Of a stretch of 64,000 bases of DNA, positions 28,501-40,500 are shown piece by piece. This DNA comes from Ciona intestinalis. Lineage: Eukaryota; Chordata; Ascidiacea; Phlebobranchia; Cionidae. A program made the translations under genes and the position numbers. Below the pieces are notes generated by a model that did not search any database, was not told where the DNA came from, and was given only the letters and a program-made list of their open reading frames with translations. The stretch's first letter is position 1, and the number at the start of each line of letters is the position of its first letter. The stretch covers positions 62,001 through 126,000 of the forward strand of contig NC_020168.2 of NCBI RefSeq assembly GCF_000224145.3, written 5' to 3'.

Positions 28501-31500
28501 TTTTATCCTATACTTGTCTTGTGTTTTTATTTTATCATTGTAAAAACATTGTCCTACAGTTTTTGATTGAACTATTTACCTGCAAATGTTGCAGCCTCTC
28601 TTGCGCCACCTCGCGGTCGCCAGATATCTCCCCATATTTATGAACGGCCTCTTTTTTATTCTTAATCCACTTCTCGAATTCACGAACTGAATTTTGAAAC
28701 TTATCGTTGAGTTCTTTCTCACAGTTTGCTTGGAACTTGTTCACAGTTAACTTTGCGTGGTCATATCTGGGTAAATAGTTTAGATTAATAATGATGTTGT
28801 TTTTCTTAAATAAATGCTATGCAATGTATATCAGCATTCGGGACGCAGCCGGGAAAAATTAAGATGAGGTGGGGTGGTGGTAAAAAGTTTTTTACTTTAT
28901 TTATTTTATTTTATGGGGGTTGTGAACCCAAAAACCCTCTGGTTGCGCCACTGTCAGGTTTCCATTGAAGCAATGTTGTAGGATCTTGCCCATGTAAAAA
29001 TTAGTGGAATAAAATATTATGTAAAGGTTCCTATTTTACACTTAATTTGTTTGTCGTACAGTGCATTTAATGTTTTGTTTAAAAAATAATTTTTATTTTT
29101 CAATTTACTGCACAAAATGTTTTTATTCATATCACCTTTGCAAAGCAGCAGTGACTTGTTTTGACAAGAAATCTACCTCATCCCCATGGTAACTACGACA
29201 CAATGTATTCAAGCGAGCTTTCAACGTTTCAACTGATTCTTGCATTTCCGACATGGACTGACCAACCTCCTGTAAATGAATATATACTTTGTGAAAGATA
29301 ATACTAAACAAACCATAAATAAAGATTGATGGCCTGTTTAACTGACCAAGAATCACTTAGGGAGCATGTAAAAATGAGCCACACCAATCTGTTACTGTGA
29401 AGAAGCAGGCAGACCCACAAATGGGGTGTAAACTGACCTGGCATTTTGTTAAAGTGGTTGCTGCAATTTCACCACCGGGGGAGCTCTCACTGGCTTCAGC
29501 GAACTGTTCAATTCCAAGTTCATCCAAGCGGGTCTGAAATCGGTCAAGCTCGTCGCTAAGTGCCTTCTTCTCGACACCAAAACTTTCTTCGTACTGAGTG
29601 AGTTGTGAGAGACGGGATTCAAGGGAGATTTCAGTTTCAATTAAGGATCTGTCCCATGAACGCCACTCTTCTTTTAAACTAAAAAAGAAGTCATATAAAA
29701 CACAACTTAAACATTACTTTGGTTAATTTTTAGTATAATACTAACTGGACTTTAAAGGAAGTCTACACTTGAAATTGAAAAAAAATAAATAAATAAATAA
29801 ATAAAAAGCCATATAACACAGTGAAAAAAATAAGAGCAGACTGCATTTGACTAATCATGAGTGAAACTACCTTTCAAGTTCTGAATGAATAACAGCACGT
29901 CCAGATTCAGCGGTTTGTGAAGCGACATGCCCACCGATTTCAACTACAGTATCCAACTTTTGTCGACCATAAGAACGAGTGGCTTTCAAACTCTGCAAGT
30001 CAACAGTTAGGTGAAAAAATATTTGTGGGTAATATCTCAAAAAAGACAAGTTTTGAGTAGTAAAATGGCTACTACATATAATGGTGTTCTAATATTATAT
30101 GCTGTACAATCAGTTGCTTGAATAAAAGTTTTCTAATATATATTATAAAATAAATATTAAAATTAGGTCTAAAAATATCTAAATACCTTGATTTTTTGCA
30201 GCTTTTTCTGTACAGCTTCTTTATCTGTTCCACCAACATCATTCCATCTGTCCAATTCTTCATTAGCTGAGTTTACCCAATCAGTAAAGTCATGTGAAGC
30301 ATCATAATACGCTACATGATCATTCACACAATGTGTGAGCTGCGTTACTCTCTCTGACGCCCTCTCATGGACATTCTCATATCGGTTTTCTAGTTCCTAA
30401 AAACACAGAACTTAATATTAAGTCTAAAAACTATTTTTCTTCTGTAAATGTTACTTGAAGTGGGATTTTTATTTGACATAACCAGCTCCATTCATATAAA
30501 ATTCAACTGTGTCCATAGACTTATACAAAAATAGATAAAAAAACTTACAAGATTTCAAACAAAAAAATAAGTATTTAAAATATTACCAAAACAACAACTG
30601 TTACCTTAAAATCACTTTGTTTGTTAAGGAGCGTTGCTTTGCTTCTTATAGCTTCAAGCGCTTCTTCGTGAGACAAGACATCTTGTTCTATTAACCTGTA
30701 AAACTTGGCTGTTACTTCCTATTATTCTAAACCTTAATTTCCAAGTACCATGCTCATATACAAATGCGGCTGAAATTACTAAAACACCGTAAGTAACAAA
30801 ACATAAAAAATACCAATTTTATAGAGGGTCATAACTTAGGCACATATGTATGTAAAGCCTGACCTCAACAAGGCCCTCACGCATATAAAATACACTAGAG
30901 AGAGACAAAGGCATATAAAACATGGTTTTTGACTCAGTTGTAATATGTATGATGTGAGATGAAAATCCTGTCCTACATATAAGCCGTCATATTTGTATTG
31001 AAACATTATAGGTGTAGCGACCACGCTTATTTTCTTCCAATTAAATGTAAATATGTTTTAACTGTAACTGTGTTTTAACAACTGTTGTTTTGTCGCTATA
31101 TCCTGTGTTTTCGTTTAAAATATTTATAAATCTTCGCTACCGTAATCAGAGACAAATAATAGTTTTTATTAATCTTATTATTACTTGTATTTTTCCAGTT
31201 GTGTTTCTTTGTCTTTAAGATCAACACCAAGTATTTGTCTTCCTGAGAACAAAGCATTATTCTCATCCAGCCATAGGTCCAATTCACTTCGGGAGTGAAC
31301 GTAATGCTGCCAATCTGACAGTTGCTGTTCCAACTTCATCTTACACTCCCTCAAACTGGTGTTCAGATTTTCATAGCTGTCCTTCAACTGGCGTAATACA
31401 CTGAAAAATATTTTAATTATTATTTTTTCTTGCCCATTTCTACATTTGGCCAGGTATGAAAACTGAATAAAAAGTATTTCTTTTTATATAGAGACATTCA

Positions 31501-34500
31501 AATGTGATCTGAAGGTACCACCAATGTGTCAACATTTTTATCAATACACAAATTTCTATTTTTCATTGGTATGCCCCTTAACAAACCTACTAACAAAACT
31601 ATGGGTAGGAGCAACTCAACATTCCATGCACTATGATAAATTAGACCACGAAATAATGACCATATTTTGTCTCTTTAACCATGTAATAAAGGTCAGGAGT
31701 AGTAAACAACATCATAAGAAAGGAAAACAGGAGTAAACTTCAGTCACTATAACACAATTATAGCAAAAGCAGAAGTACAAACCCTTTTTTTAATAAGATA
31801 TCACAGTTAAAAAGAAGTTTTGTTAAATTGTTAGGGAAAAATGTTAGTGAATGATTCCGCGGTAGAACTAACATTTTTCCGAACAATTTTAACAAAACTG
31901 CGTTTCTTAATAACATGTACATAGGCCTAATCCAGTTTAGTGTAGAAACCTTATATTAATATGCAGACACTACAATGAGCAACACACCTGTGTATTTGAT
32001 CAGCACCTTCCATTGTTGTATGCTCAGCTGCTCGTTCACCTTTCCCAACAGTAATATTTAGTTTGATCTCTCCTTCCTGTTTGCTGCTGATTATTTGGCC
32101 AACAATTGACAATCTAAATATAAAGGGAATAATAAACTTTGTGTTTTAAAAATAACAGTCAAGTTTATTTAAGCAAAGTGATTCTTTATGTTTAAATATA
32201 GTACTGTGGGGTAATATGATTTATAAAACAAAGTTTAGAAACCCATTCAATCAATAAATATGATTTATAAAAAATACTTTGAGGGGTTAGGTCTTGAAGT
32301 AAGAACATAATACAACATAATTTCCTTCATACATTTCAGTTTAAAAATGGTTTAGGCTCTGAATAGTGTTTTGCTAAAACCTTAAAGATGGTTAAAATCT
32401 TTAAACCGAAACAAAAATCGAAAAAAATAAAGACTACCGTATCATATATATAGGAAAGTAAGTGTTTATAGGCACACTCTCTAGAAACATCGCTAGAACT
32501 GAGTTTACCTTGCTTCAAGTTCATTACTGTCCAATGCATCCACACTGGTTTCACAACAGTCATGTAACTTCTTGAATGCCGATTGAACCCAAGATTGTGC
32601 GGATAACAAAGCCTCATCATACTGACGTTGGTAATTTACATTCTCTTCACTTTGACGAAGCCGTTCCTGTAACAACAAATAAATTGCAAAACAGATTAAT
32701 TATAAATAAAGATTACAAGTGTTTATACTTAACATACATTTTAACCAATGTACATTGTCCGTACAGCTTGCCTTTTTAATGTGTTTTAGTTTTAATCACA
32801 CAATTTATGTAAAGTTATGTAAAAATCATACAACCTATATATAAACAAAACCCTGCACAACTTATATAAAATCAGATAACTAAAAAATAACACCAAAATG
32901 TAGCACCTTCACTTTCTTGCATAGCCCATGGTACATTGTGATTAGTTGATGAGCTTTACGTGCGGCACCACTTTGGGATTGGTCTCCCTCAACCAAGTCA
33001 ACAGCTTGTTGCATCAAAGTTTCAACTTGTTTTGATTTGTTGCTTAATTCTTTGTTCAACACCTTCAATAATACATTTTAACAGTTTCTATTCTGTTTTG
33101 TATTCTACTTAGTTGCAGCCCTGCAGTGTGACACCTAGAGATTTTGGTAGGAGCAGGCGACAAGGGCTTTAATTGTAATAAGATTATCTCTTTACAGCTT
33201 GCTCAATTTAGTGGCTACTATTAAATGTCGAATATACTTAAGGTGGCTGTACACAGTATCCAGCGTGTGAATTCGCATACGATTCGAGCAACATATATAT
33301 GAAATTCGGACAAAAGTAGAACATGGTCTAGAATGGCTAATCGTACGGAATTCGAATACTGTGTACATTACATTACTTTCCCATTGTGTCCGAATTCCGC
33401 AGCGGGAGCGAAATCCGAACAAAACGGACGAATTCCAGATACTGTGTACAGCCAGCTTTACAGAAAGGCTTGCATAAACTTCTATTTGTTCTTTATTTAT
33501 AGCTTTTAAAATGGTAGTAAACTTATAATTGCACACTCTTCATGCAACCTGTCAGCAACCACAAGCTTTTCCCACCTGTAGGTCTTCAACTTGCTTTACT
33601 TTTGCCTCCAATCCTTCAACCATCTCCATTTCTTCAAGGGACCTTTGTATTGCTTTGAGAGAACGAGATATTTCCTTTCTGTTGTCTTCCAGTGACCTCA
33701 AGACAGCGAGAGAATCTTCCAAATTGCTGCGTTGATCCTGGTAAAAGCGTTATAATTCTGTATTGATGTTGTAGTGATAAAGTCTTGTCAGATGGCAGAC
33801 GAAACGTCGGAAATACACTATTTTTTTATACCAGATTAGCCACTAAAAAGTTAGCAGAAGTAAGAGAGTAATTGTTGAAAAACTGTTACATAGATAAATA
33901 AACAAACATCATGGCAGACCATGCTCTGCACACACCTGTAATTGTTCAAGGAAATGACTCCAGTCGTCTTTCATCCCTTGAATTTGTTGTTGAATTGAAT
34001 CTGCACTTGCTTGTGGGAGTTGTGCAGAAGAACAAACATCAGCAGCTGATGATGCGTTATCCACACGTGCTTGACCATCGTCAATCTTCCCAGAAAAGTT
34101 GTTCAGTTTCTGAAACAATATACATTGTTTACATAAACCTTGAATGTAACTAACTTTTTTTTAATTAGAGTAACAGAATATATTGCCGGGGAGGCAGTGA
34201 TAAAAAATCATTATAGAAACTCACCTCTAACTTTTCCTCCAAAGCTGGAACATTTCCTGAAGTATCTGAGCAAGAACCCAGTAATTCCTTTGCAGATCGG
34301 AACCAGGTGTAAAAATCCTTCACTGCGTTGTTGAAATCCACATCTATGGTCCCTTCTATATTTGCCATCACTGTGTATAGATGAGTATGGTTAGATAAGT
34401 TTAATGTAAAACTTAAGCAATTTTTAGCAGATCATCTGGTATGAAATCATGTGGTGTATTCTGATGTTTCATCTGCCATACAGCAAGACTTTATCAGAAA

Positions 34501-37500
34501 ATGAGATGCTACAGCCCATTTAGAGACCACTGGGTTGTAGCAGTGTCTGCTAAATGTCTTGCTCAAGAACAGATGCCCCTATCCGTATTGGTATCAGTGT
34601 CGAGGCCCGAACCCAGCATCCTTCAGTTAGATGCAAGCACTACCGAGACACAGATCAAGACAATGGTGGACTTCCTACCTTTTGCTGCTGTTTTAAACGT
34701 TTCTTCATAGTTAGTTGACAATGCACCAACTTTTTCCTGCACTGCATCCAACTCTGGTGTTTGATATTTTCTGCACAAACCATTTAAATGTTCCTTAGTT
34801 GACTCAATGTTATCTCGTTGTGAGAGAAGTTCAGCATAAACCTCCTAAAATTTACATTAGTTTTTGATTACATTAGTTAATCTTTTAGCATGGAATGTAA
34901 TGCATTTCCTGACAAAGTCTTGCCTAATGCCAGTCAAAAGGTCAGAAACACACTTTGTTTTGTTATATCAGATAAGCTAATATTGGAATATTTACAAAAA
35001 TTATGCCCGGTTTATAAAAGATAATGCCTGGTAGCAAAAGTCACAGAATATTACAATAATTGCATAAAATTATTAACTTAAGCATTTAATGCAGCAGTAT
35101 ATAGAGTAAACTATCCATAAATGTAATGAACTTACAATAAATACAGGCCAAATGCTTTTTAATTGAATCAGCGTTTAAGTTACATTGATCAGCGCTAACA
35201 TTCATAGTAAACAAAAAGTTTTATCTTTTTTATATATTACTTAGAATGGGTTAAACATGTTGTTTAACTTAAGAAGTATCATACCCTGCACTTGATTAAA
35301 TGGTCCGGCTTTGGGTTTCTTTGCATTGAGGCAAGTGCTTGTTCTTTAAGTTTCAACCAATCCTGAAGTTCTTGGACGTAATTGACCAAAACTTTCTTCT
35401 GGGTTGTAAAGTCTTCCAACTTAACTTGTGCCTAAAATGACAAAGGATACACGTAATGAATCCTGTGAAACTAAACTGGTGCTAATAGAGTTTGACGATC
35501 CTTGTGTAAAAAAAACACAATCAGGATTTGGTGCTACAAAATATGTTACAGACAAAAAATAGATGTATTTTATCTAAATGGTATCATCAGTCTCTTTCAA
35601 AGAAGATATGTTTTATTTTACAATTAGTTAGACCTAATCTTTATCAGTTACATTTTATAAGGATCTGGTGTGTAACTGATAAAATAAAGTCCAACCAATT
35701 GTATAATAAAAGATATGTATTCTGTTTAAATTAGAGATTAAAGATGCCATTTCGGGGAAATATATGTTTTTTTTTACAATTTATTAGACTTGATTTTTCT
35801 GTTCCATTTTTGTAGCACCATATACTTAAAGTGACAAATGTGAAACACATTCCCATATATAACAGATCTGGTTCATGGCTACTAACCTGCTTATAGATAT
35901 TGGTTGCTCTATCTAGCTTGGTTTTCATTGAATCATTAACTTGAGTCAATTCATCCATTTCTCCAACTGAGCTCCTACGTCGACTAACATGCATTTCTGT
36001 CATTTTTCTCTGGAGTTCTTCATAAACCATTTGTTGTCTGAAATAAGTAAGTAGCTTTGTGTCAAAAAGTTGGCAAGGAACAATGCATTCAAAATACATA
36101 ACAATGCATTCAAAATACATAACAATGCATTCAAAATACATAACAATGCATTTAAAATACATAACAATGCATAAGTGGATCACTTTCTTTTCCTACGTAC
36201 AAAAATCAGTCTGGGTGTTGTGGTAATGAGCCAAATCTGGTCTCAAAATACTTCACCAAAATAGAATATAATGTTCATATACAATGTTGAGCCTAGTCTT
36301 GTCTGAATCCTAGGTCCTAAAACCTTACCCATATAGTATATAATATCTACAGAAAACTTACTTTGCGATTTCATCATGTACTTCTTTCAGCTTCCCCTGT
36401 AACCCTGCACTATTATCAAGGCTTGATACAGAAGCATTGAGATCATTAATGGATGAATTCATCCAATCTTCCATCCCTTCCTCTGCCTCAGCAAGCTCCT
36501 TCCATAAATTCAACTGTTTCTTTAACGACTCCAAGACCTAAATGAATGTAACTTATTTATCCTAGGATGGGTGGAAAACGACAATCATAATAACACCGGT
36601 GTTCTGTTTTAAACACCTCCTGCTTACAAGTTACCACATGTATAATTTTTTTATCTTTGCATCGCGGGGAAACGACAGTCGTTATAACACGGGTGTTCTG
36701 TTTCATACACCCAGTTTACTAGTTATCACATAAGTAACTTGCTTTATTCTTGTATAGCCAAATACTACAAACATTGTAACACAAGTGTTCTGTTTCATAC
36801 ATCTCGTGCTTGTTTAGTTACCACATATGTAACTTTATTGGTAATTGTTTTGCCTATAATTGACCTCATCCACTTTATCTCCAACGTCCAAGTAACGATC
36901 AACCAAACTATCAATCTCTTGGTGAATTGACGCAGCTTCAGATATAAGTTGCTTCTTTGCTTCCATGGCAACCATCTTTCCTTTGCGTGTCAGTTCATCC
37001 ATGAAAGGCTGTTTCTCCTCAAGTTCTTTCTTTAAAATCTACAAGCAAAACACAGATTTTACATGTAATCACACACATATAATCAACTTTTTATTTACAC
37101 TTTTGAGACTCTTGTTATAAGCCAGGTTTTAACAAGGATTGCTTTAAATAAACTTTAACACATGATAAAGTTCCACTGATTGCTTTGCAAAACTTCTATA
37201 AACAAAAGGTAATACATTCTATAATTTCTCTTTAAAGAATTTTCGACCTACTAACTTAAACCAATACCTGAACTCATGTTGGTATTATACATACCTCATA
37301 TTTAGGTTGGGAAATTACAAATGTATATAAATTTCAAATCATACAACTGTATTGGTTAGGAAATCATAGTGGTATAGGTTTGGGAAATTATAGAAATATA
37401 CAAGTTTTTGGGAACCATACAAGTAGCATAAGTTGGAATGATACACACCTCGTGCTTGGCAAGATGTCGTTTCACTTCTTCAGCGTTAAAATGTCGAGGG

Positions 37501-40500
37501 GCTTCCGTTGATGATGTCATCGATTCAGCGTTCGACAATGTTCGCTCGACCGTGGCACGAACAGTTTCATAATTCCTCAGCAGCTTGGCCAGTGTTGTTA
37601 GTTGCTCCTTTCTTTCATTGATTATATTCTTGGCATCTTCCCAAGTCATTTCCACCAACTTTAGGTGTTCTAAACAAAGTGTTAAGTGAAAATAAATGAA
37701 TGTAACTTATTTATCCTTGTGTGGTGGCAGTCACTATAACATGGGTAATCTGCTTTACACACCTTAAGCCCGCTAACAGGTTACCTTACATGTAACTTTG
37801 TAGGTGATTCAATTTAGGCAACCTATCAGGGACCACTAGGTTAGAGCAATGGCGGAAAACCAAAGACACACACTCCCACAATGGTGGCAGAGATAAAAGA
37901 CAAAAAGATTTCAAATTTCTTCTTTAGAATATTAAGTCAAACTATATACCTTTACTTTAATTTGGATCAGAGGCAACACTTTTCTAGACTTGTTTTATTT
38001 GTTACATATTTCTAGTATCCAACCCTGACTATATACCTTTGACAACCGTTTCTTGAGATGGGTCGGTTTCAGCAAGTTGTTGACCTTTGCTTTGTAGTCC
38101 TGTCAACTCATATTGCTTCAAATCCAAATCAGCCTGCCAATTCAATTTAAATTTGTAACTTTACATATGAAGGGTTATACTTAGATAAGATAAGAAATGA
38201 GATTATTGCCGTTTTTAACAGATATATATCTTAAAGAACACAATTTCTGGGAAATGCTTTCTGCCAGTTATGTATTCCTTAATATTTGATCCTTTACAAA
38301 CCGGCTTCTTAAGTTTAAAATGTTTTTTTTTCATAAGTTTACCTGTAGTTTATCAAATGTTTTGACAAACTCTTGTATTTGTGGCTGAGNNNNNNNNNNN
38401 NNNNNNNNNNNNNNNNNNNNNNNNNNNNNNNNNNNNNNNAGCGTTCGACAATGTTCGCTCGACCGTGGCACGGAACAGTTTCATAATTCCTCAGCAGCTT
38501 GGCCAGTGTTGTTAGTTGCTCCTTTCTTTCATTGATTATATTCTTGGCATCTTCCCAAGTCATTTCCACCAACTTTAGGTGTTCTAAACAAAGTGTTAAG
38601 TAAAAATAAATGAATGTAACTTATTTATCCTTGTGTGGTGGCAGTCACTATAACATGGGTGATCTGCTTTACACATCTCATGCCCGCTAACAGGTTACTT
38701 TACATGTAACTTTGTAGGTGATTCAATTTAGGCAACCTATCAGGGACCACTAGGTTAGAGCAATGGTGGAAAAATTACTTAACCAAAGACACACATCTCA
38801 ACAATGGTCACAGGCACAAAAGAAAAAAAGATTTTAAATTTCTTCTTTAGAATATTAAGTCAAACTATATACCTTTACTTTAATTTGGATCAGAGGCAAC
38901 ACTTTTCTAGACTTGTTTTATTTGTTATGTAATTCTAGTATCCAACCCTGACTATATACCTTTGACAACCGTTTCTTGAGATGGGTCGGTTTCAGCAAGT
39001 TGTTGACCTTTGCTTTGTAGTCCTGTCAACTCATATTGCTTCAAATCCAAATCAGCCTGCCAATTCAATTTAAATTTGTAACTTTACATATGAAGGGTTA
39101 TACTTAGATAAGATAAGAAATGAGATCATTGCCGTTTTTAACAGATATATATCTTAAAGAACACAATTTCTGGGAAGTGTTTTCTGCCAGTTTTGTATTC
39201 CTTAATATTTGATCCTTTACAAACCGGCTTCTTAAGTTTAAAATGTTTTTTTTAATAAGTTTACCTGTAGTTTATCAAATGTTTTGACAAACTCTTGTAT
39301 TTGTGGCTGAGTAATGTCAACCATTATTACATCAACCTCAGCCCTTTCCTCTAAATCTTCAAGCGCTTTCAACAAGTTTTCTTTTCTAAAAATAGACTTT
39401 TTTGATAAAGCAATTATTTAATAGTTGCCTGATTAAACTAATTTTGAATATCATTGTATGATACTAACATTCTTTACTTTAGATTAATGGTTCGAAACCT
39501 TTTGGGTGAAAAAGCCATGAAACATACACACATTTTAAATCGTGCTTTTGTGATAGTCATATTAATGCAGCTTCTCAAAAGAGCCAGGTATGTCCCACGA
39601 ACCATGGGTTTCCTGCCTTTGCTTAAGATGTTGTCTATTAAATAAATAAAAAAGGAAAAAAAATTATCAAACTTTTTTTTTAGCCAATCCTGACCTAAAA
39701 CCTAGCACTCATTGTGTGCCCCAGCTGTGGGATCTCACCCACATAGAATAGATTATTCTGTTACTTTTGATACTAGGCATTACACAAATAATCTTTCGAC
39801 GGCTCATCTGGTATGAAAATGTGGTGTCTTTTCATTGTTTCGACCGCCATCACATTCCCTTATTAAGTCCTATCGTATGACAGATGAAACGTCGGAAATG
39901 CGTTACATGTTTTCTTACCACAGAAGCATTTGAAAGATTGCTTAGAATAGAAAAACCCTTTAAACTTTATACCTATCCAAGAAACCATGCCATATCCCAT
40001 CAACTTCATCAAAATGTTCTTGTTTGATTGAGATCTCAGATTGTAGCATCTCGCTTCGTGCTTGTAGTCGGTTAAGAAATCCACGGACAGTTGTTCGCTG
40101 ATGTTGCTTGTTGTTGTTGAATGTTGTAAGTTGAGCTTGTTGTAGCATTGGGTCCAAACCAGCACCTTTCCTGAGGAATTTAATATAAGCATTGAATGTT
40201 GTATACTGTATTTATATACAATGTTTAGAATACTGTGTTTACATATTTGATACATAAATATTAAATAAAATATCCCATCTTACCCCACCCTACTATATTA
40301 CCTTGTACAATCTGCCATTAATTTTCCAAGATCTTTTGAATCAACTTTCCATTTAGTTAGTTCATCTGATGATGTGGCTGTTGTTTTAACACTTTGTTCC
40401 AAACGGTCCAACATCGCAATAAGATCATGAGCACTTTTATGAAATGATGAAAGGCCGTCCAGAGCTTTTTCTCGTGCGTCAACTACTTCGCAAACACGAC

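Larger units (their letters stand above)
37527..39311. repeat. Direct duplication flanking the gap (likely two unmerged haplotypes)
   Basis: Segment 37527-38389 (863 bp) recurs at 38440-39311 (872 bp) with scattered substitutions and small indels, including in introns and in a SINE fragment. The right copy holds part of exon 37449-37669 (38440-38583), all of exon 38037-38133 (38960-39056) and the complete exon 39265-39385; the left copy truncates that last exon at the gap (38343-38389). The right copy has one extra G in the coding part near 38472, a frameshift. Using one copy only restores a clean reading frame. Level and pattern of difference suit allelic divergence in a highly polymorphic species. 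Confidence 0.9.
9196..39930. repeat. Interspersed repeat family with CAGATGAAACGTCGGAAAT motif
   Basis: Copies at about 9196-9275, 14270-14370, 33770-33860, 34425-34505, 34900-34985 and 39785-39930, sharing GCTCATCTGGTATGAAA and TGACAAAGTCTTGCC. The two halves are roughly inverse complements, so it may be another MITE. Outer limits are given. Confidence 0.6.
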
